Shown here in pieces: positions 51,859 through 61,209 of a DNA stretch of 64,000 bases; the first letter of the stretch is position 1; every line of letters starts with the position of its first letter. Position numbers and translations under genes: made by a program. Below the pieces are notes generated by a model. That model did no database searches, was not told the DNA's origin, and saw only the letters and a program-made list of their open reading frames with translations. This DNA comes from Neobacillus driksii (GTDB taxonomy: Bacteria > Bacillota > Bacilli > Bacillales > Cytobacillaceae): positions 106,776 to 170,775 of the forward strand of contig NZ_JACCBX010000013.1 of the NCBI RefSeq assembly GCF_013409995.1, in the 5' to 3' direction.

Positions 51859-51940
51859 AACCTGCCCCGTTAGCACAATAAGAAAAGCCGCCATAATGAC
51901 AGCCTAGATTTTCAACTCTTGCACCCTTAAGTTCAAGTAG
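51859..51940 (+). repeat. Intergenic repeat copy with both flanks
   Basis: Left flank AACCTGCCCCGTTAGCACAA, a GCCGCC-containing imperfect hairpin, and right flank GCACCCTTAAGTTCAAGTAG. It lies just downstream of the DinB-family gene. Confidence 0.6.
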
Positions 51941-51978
51941 GTGCTAGTGTAACTTTTATTATTCCTGTTCTCCAGCAT

Positions 51979-52452
51979 CTATTTCCAGCTATTTTGCAAC
52001 TTCCGGATATAAATGATCTGACCAATGTGATATGCGTTATGAGTTGACACATTTCCGATTATTGCCCACCATTTCACGGTTCCTGGAAAACCATTAACAT
52101 CACTTTCAACTTTTTCTTCAGATAATAACTCTTGCCAACGTAAAAGTACCTCTAATAGTTGTTCTTTTAAGTTAGCAAAAGTATTATTTTCAGGAATAAT
52201 AAAGCTGTTATTATTATTTCCTATAGAAGGCACAGCATTAACGTGAGATTGTTGGTACCTTGTTTGCCATGTTTGATTCCAATATATAAGATGCTGTACA
52301 ATTTCAGCAATACTATTACTTTCTTCGTTTGGCTTCCAAAATGCATGTTCCTCAGACAATCTTTCTACTGAATCTGAAAATGGTATGTACCAACTAGGGT
52401 CATTCGCATTTGCCAACAACTGATCCGATAAAACATCTTTTGCATGAACCAT
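51979..52452 (-). CDS. DinB-family protein
   Basis: About 157 residues with the four-helix DinB/YfiT pattern. The metal-binding histidines are visible in IVQHLIYWNQTW and STHNAYHIGQIIYIR. PNEESNSIAEIVQHL is a typical lead-in. Members include thiol-transferases and DNA-damage-induced proteins; the activity here is unknown. The start at 52452 follows AGGAG; an upstream GTG is less well spaced. Confidence 0.88.
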   Translation of the reverse strand: MVHAKDVLSDQLLANANDPSWYIPFSDSVERLSEEHAFWKPNEESNSIAEIVQHLIYWNQTWQTRYQQSHVNAVPSIGNNNNSFIIPENNTFANLKEQLLEVLLRWQELLSEEKVESDVNGFPGTVKWWAIIGNVSTHNAYHIGQIIYIRKLQNSWK

Positions 52453-52554
52453 AACCAACACTCCTAATTTTTATATACTGTTCTTTTGAAAATTAATACA
52501 ACGTCATTATATTATTTTCTACATTTATATTTAATGTCCTGTTTTTATTGCACA

Positions 52555-52649
52555 AACCTGCTTCGTTACTTCAATAGAGTTCAACAAAAAGAAGCGTTAA
52601 TCCTTCTTGGATCAACGCACCCGTTAGTTTAAGTACAATATTTCACAAT
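52555..52649 (+). repeat. Intergenic repeat, best copy (flank-hairpin-flank)
   Basis: Left flank AACCTGCTTCGTTACTTCAA, then a hairpin with GCGTTaATCC paired to GGATcAACGC, then right flank GCACCCGTTAGTTTAAGTAC followed by AATATTTCACA. The copy at 63003 has the same design with GTGTT/AACAC, a compensatory change in the stem. The conserved flanks and variable hairpin recur at least ten times in this window. Confidence 0.75.
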
Positions 52650-52670
52650 CCCTTTTTACAACACAATAAA

Positions 52671-52800
52671 AAGGATGAAACCATCGCGATTCCATACTTG
52701 ATATTTCATTTTTTAATTCCTTTTAACAAAAGAAGGGATCTGAAGGTACCCAGCTTTAAATATGTTCCGATACTTTACCCGGCAATTGATTGGCTTGTAA
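52671..52800 (+). repeat. Direct repeat flanking the hybrid kinase (copy 1)
   Basis: Shared blocks with 56112-56240 in the same order: AGGATGAAACCAT, GATTCCAT-like, a GAAGG...CCAGCTTTA block, then ACTTTACCCGGCAATTGAT and GGCT. The two copies flank the gene at 52914-56006 and each adjoins a copy of the flank-hairpin-flank repeat. Confidence 0.55.
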
Positions 52801-52913
52801 TATTCTATTACTTAAAACCCCTTGTCAGTGTTTACCTTTTGCATATGCGTTTTTTTTTCGACTATCCCAATTCCAAAATTGCCTTGATATTGTTAAATCG
52901 ATTAGGCACATTT

Positions 52914-55900
52914 CTATTGTGAAGTATTTATTGGTAACCTAACTTCAACCGTAGTACCTTGATTTTCTTTACTTTTTACTATTATGGTCCCATTATGTTG
53001 CCGAACAATTCTATAACATAACATTAAACCCAAACCTGTACCTTTTTCTTTGTTGCTGTAGTATGGTTCACCTAATCGCTTAATTCGTTCTTTACTTAAA
53101 CCAATTCCATTATCAATAATTTTCATTAGGAGATTTCCCTCTTCTACATAAACCTCAATTTTCACAAATCCTCCATTAGGAATTGCTTCAATGCTATTTT
53201 TTACAATATTAATGAAAACTTGTTTAATTTGGTTCATATCGCACAAAATTTGTGGAATATTTGGTTGAAATTCTTGAGAAATCTGTACGTTTCTCAAATT
53301 TGCTTCGGACTTTAGTAATATTGCAACGTCATTAAAAATAGTTTGAATATTAACCTTTTTCAATTGAATCTCCTGTGGTTTTGCAAGAGTTATAAATTCA
53401 TTTAGAATTTCCTCAATTTGTTCAGATTCTTTAAAAATGATTTCAAAATATTCTTTGTTGATGCTTCCTTGCTCAAGAAGCTGGATAAACCCTTTTATTG
53501 ACGTCAGAGGGTTTCTAACTTCATGTGCTACTCCTGCTGCAAGTTGACCAACAATTGATAGTTTTTCAGCTTTTGAGAGCTGTTCTTCCGTTATCCTTTT
53601 TTCAGTAATGTCTCTTCCAACTACAATAAAGTGTTCAGGTTCTCCATTTTTCCCAAGTACCGGCGTACAGACACCTTCAAATAATACGGAATTTCCATTA
53701 GCTTTCAAAAAATGAGCTTCCATCCTAGCTGGTGTTATAGATTTTATTACTTGTTGAAACCCCATTATTACGCTTTGTTTGTCTTCGGGATGTATTAAAT
53801 CAAATGAACTTTCACCTACAAATGATCTTAATGGGGAACCGATTACATTAGCTAAGGATGGTGATGAATATAATATCTTTCCATTGATGTCCAATAACAT
53901 TATTATGTCGGTCATATTTTCAGCAATAAGGCGATATTTAAACTCACTCTCCATTAAAGCTTTCTCTGCTTTTTTTCGTGCAGTTATATCAATACAAGAC
54001 CCAATAACTTCAACTACATCTCCACCCTTTTTTATTGGGCGTAAAGTGGCTAAATAATTTATCCCATTTAATTCGTCTTCATAAGTAACAAATTCTTCTG
54101 CTTCCCAAGCCTTATTGTAGACGGCTGTTTTTTCCATAGCATTTTCATGAGGCAGAAATTCCTCTAAACTTTTACCAATAACTTGAGAAGGAATTATTCC
54201 AAAACGATACATTAATTCCCCATCACAGAGTGTATGAATGAATCGTTCATTAATTTTTTTAAACTTGAAAATCATACCTTGTTGTAATCGAATCGTATCT
54301 TGTAACTCTCTTTTAGCTTTTTCCAATAATTCTTTCATCCACATCTGCTCATTTAGATCCCTAGGGATTCCATGGTGTCCAACGAATTGTTCAATATTAG
54401 AACGTTTTTGTTCTAAATCATTGGCTAGTAACGGTTTACTTAAGAAAAATCCTTGCCCTTCATCGCATAAATGCTGCTGCAGAAAAACAAGTTGCTCCTT
54501 TGTTTCAATTCCTTCTGCAACTACTTTCAAATTTAAATTATGAGCCATTGTAATGATAGTTTTAACGATTGTTTCATCGTTAGGATTGTTATGAAGTTTT
54601 CTAACAAATGATTGGTCAATCTTTAAGGTGTCTACAGGGAAATATTTTAAATAGCTTAGAGAACTGAATCCAGTTCCAAAATCATCAATACTTATAAGAA
54701 TACCAATCTTTTTTAGTTGCTGGAACATTAAAATTGTACTGTCAATATCAGCTGTCATACCTTCAGTAATTTCAACTTCTAAAAAATGTGGTTCAAGTCC
54801 TGTTTTTTTAAGAACAGCTTCAATTTTATTAATTAAATTTGGTTGATTAAATTGAATTGCTGACAAATTGACAGAAACAACTGTATTAAATCCTTGTTCT
54901 TGCCATATTTTGTTTTGTTTACAAGCAACATTCAAAGCCCATTCACCGATAGGTATAATTAATCCTGTTTCTTCAGCTATTGGAATAAATGTCCCAGGTG
55001 TAACCAATCCCCACTCTGGATGTTCCCATCGAATTAACGCTTCTACCCCCACTATTTTCCCTGTATATAAATTTATTTTAGGTTGATAGTGGAGGAATAA
55101 CTGATCTTGTTCTATAGCTTTATAAAGCTCCACTTCCAACTTTAATGAGTCAATACTTCCTTCACCTTCATTACGTGAGTAAAACTTGAAATTACTTCCA
55201 CTTGCTTTTTTGGCTCTATTCATAGCGAATGCTGCATTTTTCATTAGTAATTCTACACTTTGTCCATCCTTTGGAGACTGACTTATGCCAATACTTAGTG
55301 AAGTTTTTAGTTCAAAACCATTAATTAAAAATGGACTAGAAACCGATTCCATTACTTGATCAATAATAGAAGATATCTCCTTTTCATCACGGTATTCCAA
55401 AGCGACAAGAAACTCGTTTCCAGAATAGCGAGCAATAAAACCTAATATGTCTACAATCCTTTTTAGACGTTCTGCTGTTTGTTTTATTAATTGGTCACCT
55501 GTTTCATGACCAAATGTATCATTTACTTTTTCTATTTTGTTCATAGATATAAATATCACTGCAATAGACACTTCAAGAGATTGTAACTTATCATTTAAGT
55601 AATTATTAAAAAAATATCGGTTGGGTAAATCTGTTAAAACATCATAATTAGCTAGATAATTCATTTTTTCATACTCTTGCTTTGGTTGCGTAATATCTTT
55701 AAAAAATACTGACAAACCTTCAGCAGAAGGAAAAACCCTTATTTCAAACCATTTATTGTTAAAATACTCTTCAAATTCTATAGGTTCTTGTTCTGATAGC
55801 GCCCTTTTATATCGGGTTACAAATTTCTGTAGATCTTTATGTGGTAACGCATCAAAAATATATTGTCCAACGACATTTTCACGTTTAATTTGTAAAAGCC

Positions 55901-56006
55901 TTTCAGTAACATTATTTATGTATTCGATTTTTAAATCCCTATTTAAGGAGTAAAAAGCATCAGATACTCTTTCCAAAATGATCTCAGTATTGCTTGTCTT
56001 ACTCAA
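52914..56006 (-). CDS. Hybrid PAS-GGDEF-EAL-PAS-PAS-histidine kinase
   Basis: 1030 residues with no membrane segment. An N-terminal PAS domain (1-110) is followed by a GGDEF domain (about 120-285) whose active motif is degenerate (SGNEF at 195-199). An EAL phosphodiesterase domain follows, with conserved residues present: EAL at 322-324, EITEG, IDDFGTGFSSL, KIDQSFV and VAEGIET. Then come two PAS domains (about 575-690 and 695-805), a HisKA domain with His828 (VAAGVAHEVRNPLTSIKGF) and an HATPase domain (IIDNGIGL, KGTGLGLML). The last part resembles Bacillus sporulation kinases. No response regulator is adjacent, so it may feed the Spo0 phosphorelay while hydrolysing c-di-GMP; this is inference. 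Confidence 0.9.
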   Translation of the reverse strand: MSKTSNTEIILERVSDAFYSLNRDLKIEYINNVTERLLQIKRENVVGQYIFDALPHKDLQKFVTRYKRALSEQEPIEFEEYFNNKWFEIRVFPSAEGLSVFFKDITQPKQEYEKMNYLANYDVLTDLPNRYFFNNYLNDKLQSLEVSIAVIFISMNKIEKVNDTFGHETGDQLIKQTAERLKRIVDILGFIARYSGNEFLVALEYRDEKEISSIIDQVMESVSSPFLINGFELKTSLSIGISQSPKDGQSVELLMKNAAFAMNRAKKASGSNFKFYSRNEGEGSIDSLKLEVELYKAIEQDQLFLHYQPKINLYTGKIVGVEALIRWEHPEWGLVTPGTFIPIAEETGLIIPIGEWALNVACKQNKIWQEQGFNTVVSVNLSAIQFNQPNLINKIEAVLKKTGLEPHFLEVEITEGMTADIDSTILMFQQLKKIGILISIDDFGTGFSSLSYLKYFPVDTLKIDQSFVRKLHNNPNDETIVKTIITMAHNLNLKVVAEGIETKEQLVFLQQHLCDEGQGFFLSKPLLANDLEQKRSNIEQFVGHHGIPRDLNEQMWMKELLEKAKRELQDTIRLQQGMIFKFKKINERFIHTLCDGELMYRFGIIPSQVIGKSLEEFLPHENAMEKTAVYNKAWEAEEFVTYEDELNGINYLATLRPIKKGGDVVEVIGSCIDITARKKAEKALMESEFKYRLIAENMTDIIMLLDINGKILYSSPSLANVIGSPLRSFVGESSFDLIHPEDKQSVIMGFQQVIKSITPARMEAHFLKANGNSVLFEGVCTPVLGKNGEPEHFIVVGRDITEKRITEEQLSKAEKLSIVGQLAAGVAHEVRNPLTSIKGFIQLLEQGSINKEYFEIIFKESEQIEEILNEFITLAKPQEIQLKKVNIQTIFNDVAILLKSEANLRNVQISQEFQPNIPQILCDMNQIKQVFINIVKNSIEAIPNGGFVKIEVYVEEGNLLMKIIDNGIGLSKERIKRLGEPYYSNKEKGTGLGLMLCYRIVRQHNGTIIVKSKENQGTTVEVRLPINTSQ

Positions 56007-56111
56007 AATTATATCTCCTTTCTATTAGAACAAAATAGAGTATTAATTATAATAATGTCCAACAAAACATGGTCACAATTAAATTCCAGTAGATTTATTA
56101 TGTAATTTACC

Positions 56112-56240
56112 AAAGGATGAAACCATTAAGGTTCCATCCTTTGATAGTTCCATTATTCCCATTTAAAAATGACGGAATCCGAAGGAATCCAGCTTTAGTA
56201 AGTTAAGGAACTTCACTCGGCACTTGATCGGCTCCTTAAG
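56112..56240 (+). repeat. Direct repeat flanking the hybrid kinase (copy 2)
   Basis: Counterpart of 52671-52800: AAAGGATGAAACCATTAAGG, GAAGGAATCCAGCTTTAG and ACTTCACTCGGCACTTGATC, then GGCT. It lies upstream of the kinase start. The identity between copies is partial. Confidence 0.55.
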
Positions 56241-56322
56241 TGGAACAACAAAAAAGGCTACCTTAGCAGCCAAATATTGTTGAACTCAAGCACCCGCTTG
56301 TTTAAGTATATTACTTCACATA
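56233..56322 (+). repeat. Intergenic repeat copy, divergent left flank
   Basis: A GGCTACC/AGCAGCC imperfect hairpin is followed by AAGCACCCGCTTGTTTAAGT and ATTACTTCACATAA, matching the right flank of the family. Confidence 0.6.
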
Positions 56323-56459
56323 ATTGTGTACAATATGTCCTGTCAATAAAGCAAGTAGCCGTAAATTAATTCCTATAAAAGCAAATAAAAAAGTGCAAAA
56401 TAAATTGGTTTTTGTCATGGCTTTGATAGGGTTAAAAAAGTTATTTTGGAGGCATAGCA

Positions 56460-57448
56460 ATGATTAAAAAAATCGTAGAACTGGATGTATCGAATCTTTG
56501 GACCCCCTATCTCAACAACACGATGGCACGGTGCGTCAATTCCTATGCTTTAAAAACCATTATGGATTCCGACATCTATTCCATTTTTGAAAAAGCACAA
56601 CAACTGTCCAATCATCTCCTTCAAATGATCACTGAGATTTTTCAAAAAGAACAGTTTCCCATTCCGCATGGATTTACGGAGAAAGATGTCCATCTTGATG
56701 CTCCTCGCTTATTTTCTGATGAATTTTGGCTGTTTTATCTTCACGGAATGACTACTCATGGATTAACCGCTTATTCACTCGGAATGACCATATCTCACAG
56801 GCTGGACGTACGAAGATTTTATTTAGAAGCATTCAAAGGCGCTTCTGAGATATATGATACGACCTTAGACATGTTAAAATCTAAGGGACTATCGGATCGG
56901 GTTCCTACCATCTCCTTGCCAGAAGAAGTGGAATTTGCTAAAAAAAAAGTTTTCTTGCCGGTTGGTTAGGGGAACATCGACCCTTGAACGTTATTGAAAT
57001 CAGCAGTCTTTATTTTAATTTACAGAAGAGTACACTCGCAAAAGATTTAATCTTAGGTTTTAGCCAAACTGCTGAGTCCAAAGAAATTCGGACATTTTTC
57101 CAACGGGTGGTGGAACAGACAGAAGAGCATCTTTCGATTTTTCGTTCAATCCTGCATGAGGACTTTATCAGTTCGTCGATTTCCTGGGATACCCATATCA
57201 CCGATTCCGAGACAGCACCTTTTTCCGATAAATTGATGATTTTCCATTGTGCCTTTCTTATTCAATCTGCCATGGCATATTATGGAACTGCCATGTCCGG
57301 TTCCATGCGGCGCGATCTAGGACTCAAATATGCTTCTGCAATTAAAAATGATGTCAAACTGGCGGAAGACTGTGCGGAAATCATGATTGCTAATGAATGG
57401 TTCGAGGAACCACCGCATTCCGTTGATCGTAGAGAATTATCTAATTGA
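56460..57448 (+). pseudogene. DUF3231 protein split by an A-tract frameshift
   Basis: Two consecutive frames (56460-56969 and 56984-57448) encode the two halves of a DUF3231 protein, a duplicated ferritin-like helical-bundle family common in spore-formers. The first half contains DAPRLFSDEFWLFYLHGMTT; the second contains EISSLYFNLQKSTLAKDLIL, GFSQTAESKEIR and a C-terminal helix bundle. The join is a run of nine A residues at about 56940-56948; a tenth A would read KKKSFLAGWLGEHRPLNVIE without a break. GGAGG precedes the start. Either the gene is inactive, the tract varies between cells, or a base was missed in sequencing. Confidence 0.8.
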
Positions 57449-57504
57449 TAAAGTTTCCCTGAAAACCATCCTATATTGGGTTGGTTTTTATTATTGTTTT
57501 TCAA

Positions 57505-57554
57505 CAAACCCGCTTCGTTAGCTCAATAAGAAAAAAAAAGCCACCAAGGTGGAT
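57505..57554 (+). repeat. Intergenic repeat, left flank with short hairpin
   Basis: AACCCGCTTCGTTAGCTCAA is the left flank, followed by an A run and a CCACC/GGTGG hairpin. No right flank follows. Confidence 0.6.
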
Positions 57555-57605
57555 TGAGTAAATATCCGGAAGTTTTAAAAAAATTCACTTCTTCCAATGC
57601 ATGCT

Positions 57606-57944
57606 TCATTCTAAACTCTGCCATTTATTTAGCTTGTTCGGGAGTGCTCCCGTAACAATTCCAGGCAGATATCTTTCCTGTTGATGCCCATGCCTTATAT
57701 GCGCTCCCGTACTCGTATACTTGAATTTTAACTTTACCATGCCGATATTACCAAGGCTAATTAACAACCCTATTAAAATTCCTTTGGTCCAACCATACAT
57801 AGGAAGAACAGTTACTGATATTAAGAATCCAATCGTAAAACGATTAATAAATGAACCAATAATAGCAGTACGGGGAGCATTATTAGTACAGATAATAAAC
57901 CAAATATTACACCAGAAATAATTCCTAAGAAAATGCTGTTCATT
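57606..57944 (-). pseudogene. Frameshifted small membrane protein
   Basis: From an ATG at 57944 one frame reads MNSIFLGIISGVIFGLLSVL and then loses sense; the continuation RTAIIGSFINRFTIGFLISV and LPMYGWTKGILIGLLISLG is in a second frame that ends at 57606. The joined product would be a membrane protein of about 110 residues of a Bacillus type I partly recognise but cannot name. The ribosome binding site is weak. Confidence 0.45.
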
Positions 57945-57967
57945 GGTAATAAATTTGATTTCTCTAA

Positions 57968-58306
57968 CTAACCCATCAATTGATATGATTGTTTTAAAAG
58001 AATTAAAAACTCTTGATTGAGGTCATCTACACTATCGAATCTAAAGTTATTGTGAAATCTGTTTTTGGAAACTTGTTCAATTTTAGTAATCTTCTCGTGT
58101 TCAATGTGATAGTTTGATACTAAATTAAAATCTAACCTTTTCTTTTTTGGATGAACTCCTCCAAAGGAAGATTTATTCAAAAGATGAATAGAAGTCTTTT
58201 TTAACTCAATTTCAAATGGTCCTATTTCTTTTAATAAATCGAGGATTTTTGAATATATTTCATAAACATTAGGTGCCTTATTTAAGAATAATTCATCTTC
58301 TGACAT
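57968..58306 (-). CDS. DUF5655-like protein
   Basis: About 112 residues from the ATG at 58306 (a GTG at 58327 is possible). The core IELKKTSIHLLNKSSFGGVH and PKKKRLDFNLVSNY pattern is that of the DUF5655 domain, often found at the C-terminus of transport or endonuclease-like proteins and also alone. Function is unknown. It lies about 95 bases downstream of the 3' end of the group II intron, with AAAGGTAAT repeated in the interval, so its original promoter may have been separated by the insertion. Confidence 0.65.
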   Translation of the reverse strand: MSEDELFLNKAPNVYEIYSKILDLLKEIGPFEIELKKTSIHLLNKSSFGGVHPKKKRLDFNLVSNYHIEHEKITKIEQVSKNRFHNNFRFDSVDDLNQEFLILLKQSYQLMG

Positions 58307-58443
58307 ATTGCCATTACCTACTTTCACCTTAACATTTAAAATTGTATTACCTTTATTTTGCCTCTTTTCACATCATTTTTCCATTACCTTTATTCATACA
58401 GATAGGTAAGGCTTTGAAGTTATCGCCGCCTTTTCCCCCTGTT

Positions 58444-58481
58444 CACACCGTACGTGCGACTTTCACCGCATACGGCGTTCC
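58444..58481 (-). ncRNA. Group II intron domain V
   Basis: On the minus strand the hairpin reads GAACGCCGTATGCGGTGAAA and then GTCGCACGTACGGTGTG. It has the CGC-type catalytic triad, a GAAA tetraloop and the expected bulge, matching bacterial group II domain V. Confidence 0.85.
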
Positions 58482-58541
58482 AACTAATCCAATTCATTCA
58501 ATTCTATGTATTTGTTTAGATTGATGTTCTTTCTTCCGAAA

Positions 58542-60353
58542 TCATATGGCTTCATTATTACATTGTAATCGAAATGAGTTTATCTTTTCCTTTTGCTTCT
58601 TGGTAAGTTTTAGGACCTTGATAAATTTCTTTATCTTTTCACTGTCCTTAAGATGGACCAGGCGATGAACTGATTCATGGAGTATCACTAGATTTGAAAA
58701 TGTATCATCTTTTGATAGGTGATACGGATTCTTGTGATGGCAGTGCCAATCACTTACGCCAAGCTCCACTCCTGTTACCGCACATTTCCCATATTGAGCA
58801 ATAAACTTACTTTTGCGATTGTCATTATATTCGATTGACCGATTTGGAATATAGTTTTTCATAATTGAAAATAAAACTCTTTTGTTTACAGCCTTTAAAC
58901 TTTTGTGGATTTTATCTCTACCTTCGGTAGTATAATTACATGTTTCCTGCGAAAAGCATAAGTTTGTTTTATGCTTCTGGGCATATACGGGCACAAAAAC
59001 CATATCTTGTATTTTGTATAGTTTCGAATTATGACCTTTGTACCTTTTTTGTAGAGTTTTTGTCATCTCATGAAAATTCGCATCTGTTCTAAAAATCTTT
59101 AATCGATTATACAGTGTCTTTCTTAAATAGAAGTTTAACTCATTCAGATTTGTTGTAATTTGGGTGGCTGCAGAATAGGAGTTTTGGATTCCCATTACAA
59201 CTGTGTTGAAATGCCAGACTGTTTTTACACAAGGGTTCTTCTGGATAGCTTTGATTGCTTCTTTAATTTTATTAGTGGTGTTATTCTTTGCTTTTCTAGA
59301 CATATGTGAATGGACTACATGACCAAACCTAGTTTTTCCCTTCCTTACCACTTTAAAAGTAAAGCCGAGAAACTCGGAAGAGTTTTTCTTTAGGTTAATT
59401 ACCTTTGATTTTTCATCGCTGGTTTCAAGGTGTAATCTTGTTTTCAAAAAGTCTTTTATGGCAAAGTTCATTCTGATTGCTTGAGAACGAGTTCTGCATA
59501 AAACTTTAAAATCGTCCGCATAGCGGACGATAAAGCATTCTTTTAACCCAGATTTTTTTAGTCCTTGATACTTGATTCCACTGGTCTTATATTTAAAGTT
59601 GCTTTCGAATGTTTCCCACTGATTACTTATCCACCAATCAAGTTCATCGAGAACGACATTTGATAATAAGGGTGATAAAATTCCACCTTGCGGTGTTCCT
59701 TTGGCTGGTATTCCTTCTCCATCAATCTCTGCTTTTAATAGTCTTGAGATAATGGAGAGTAATACTTTATCCCTAATCCCCAATGACCAAAGCTGTTTCA
59801 AAAGTTTTCCGTGATTCACATTATCAAAGAAACCCTTTATATCGACATCCACACAATGATGAAGCCCAGCTTGATTGACAAGGAATTCGAACCTTGCTTT
59901 GGCATGATGGGTGCTTCTATTTGCACGAAATCCATAGCTATGTTTATGGAATTTGGCTTCACAAATGGGCTCCAATACTTGTAGAATACACTGTTGGAAA
60001 ATTCTATCCCAGATGGTTGGGATCCCTAAGGGTCTAAGTTTTCCATTCCCTTTGTCAATAAACACTCGTCTAACCATTTGCGGTTTGTAGTTTTTAAACA
60101 TGATTTGAACCGTGTTTATTACATCTGCCACCGATAAATGACAAATATCTTTAATCGTAAGATTATCTGTACCTGCCGTTTTACAACCTGTATTTCTTTT
60201 GATATTTCGGTAGGCAAGACGAATATTTTCATTAGAACTCATCAATTCTATTAATCCATAAAACTTTTCACCACTGACACTTTGAGCATACAGAGCGTCA
60301 AAGCACTCCTGTAAGTTATAATACTCATTGTGCCTCAGTTTCTTCCGTTTCAA
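58542..60353 (-). CDS. ltrA: Group II intron-encoded reverse transcriptase/maturase with HNH endonuclease
   Basis: 603 residues. The RT domain carries RRVFIDKGNGKLRPLGIPT, the DVDIKGFFDNVNH block with catalytic Asp, the GTPQGGILSPLLSN block (221-224 PQGG) and YADD at 278-281. The maturase X domain lies at about 370-480. The C-terminus is an HNH endonuclease (about 522-568) with CAVTGVELG, WHCHHKNP and HESVHRLVH, which cleaves the second target strand. All key residues are intact. The start follows a weak site within the intron RNA, as is usual. Confidence 0.93.
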   Translation of the reverse strand: MKRKKLRHNEYYNLQECFDALYAQSVSGEKFYGLIELMSSNENIRLAYRNIKRNTGCKTAGTDNLTIKDICHLSVADVINTVQIMFKNYKPQMVRRVFIDKGNGKLRPLGIPTIWDRIFQQCILQVLEPICEAKFHKHSYGFRANRSTHHAKARFEFLVNQAGLHHCVDVDIKGFFDNVNHGKLLKQLWSLGIRDKVLLSIISRLLKAEIDGEGIPAKGTPQGGILSPLLSNVVLDELDWWISNQWETFESNFKYKTSGIKYQGLKKSGLKECFIVRYADDFKVLCRTRSQAIRMNFAIKDFLKTRLHLETSDEKSKVINLKKNSSEFLGFTFKVVRKGKTRFGHVVHSHMSRKAKNNTTNKIKEAIKAIQKNPCVKTVWHFNTVVMGIQNSYSAATQITTNLNELNFYLRKTLYNRLKIFRTDANFHEMTKTLQKRYKGHNSKLYKIQDMVFVPVYAQKHKTNLCFSQETCNYTTEGRDKIHKSLKAVNKRVLFSIMKNYIPNRSIEYNDNRKSKFIAQYGKCAVTGVELGVSDWHCHHKNPYHLSKDDTFSNLVILHESVHRLVHLKDSEKIKKFIKVLKLTKKQKEKINSFRLQCNNEAI

Positions 60354-61110
60354 TAAGTCGGCAACTCCTTTCGGCGGTAAACCTCTTTTAGTCTCACAAG
60401 AACCTTATTTATCGATAAAAATCTGCCTTACATGGTTGAACGATTCTTCATTAGTCTAGTGGCTATCCCTCCATGTTGATTAGACATTTCATTGGTACTG
60501 TGCCACCACTTTCACTGATATAAAGGCAAGTTATACAATAACTAGTATCATTATTACTATCCTTGCCAACGATTCACAGGGAGTAAGCCCTCCACGTTAT
60601 CAGCTTACAATGTTGAATTATATCTATTATAGAATGAACTTAGGTGCTTCCTTTAAGCCTGTTAGCACTCATGCGCCTGTAACGTATCATGGATTTTTAT
60701 ATTAGTTATTCTTACTCACCCACAGCTAACCTCACAATTTGGTGATATACACATTTCTATGTATTGCAGGTATAGACCCGTACAATTCAGAAGTTCGCCA
60801 GCTTAACCTTTTTATTTTAGGTGTGTTTGCATTCTCACCATATTCATTCAATTCAAGCATCATGAATTACACCACTCCATCGAGTAGGCTTTGTCAGCCG
60901 AACTGGTACCGTAATTTCTCACGCCTATTCACCGAGCTTATAACACTATCATTCTTACTAAATTCAGTGCTATTCGACTAAGAGAGAACCCTTCAAGGCG
61001 TTACCCTATCATTTGATTCTTCGATATAATCCTTCAGTTCCGACAGGAACTGTCTAGCCTTTACCTGAGAAATGTGACCATCCTCAATTTATGCTAGAAA
61101 CATTTCGCAC

Positions 61111-61140
61111 AACTAACCTGCTTCGATAGTTGAATAGTCT
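61111..61140 (+). repeat. Intergenic repeat left flank interrupted by the intron
   Basis: AACTAACCTGCTTCGATAGT and TGAATAG match the left flank of the repeat family directly at the intron 5' junction. Confidence 0.6.
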
Positions 61141-61209
61141 CTCCCGTTTCAATTTCGAGAATCAAGTCAATAATTCCTCTAAAAAAGAAATTTTAGGGAG
61201 AGATGTATT

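Larger units (their letters stand above)
58402..61110 (-). mobile_element. Group II intron with reverse transcriptase, near full length
   Basis: The 5' end on the minus strand is GTGCG at 61110-61106, and the 3' end TACCTAT finishes at 58402. The RNA region 61110-60354 (domains I to the ORF in IV) is noncoding but structured; the reverse transcriptase follows, then domain V (58444-58481) and domain VI (about 58403-58440). The total is 2.7 kb. The 5' exon is a copy of the intergenic repeat (AACTAACCTGCTTCG on the plus strand). All parts needed for splicing and mobility appear present, so it may be active. Confidence 0.85.
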
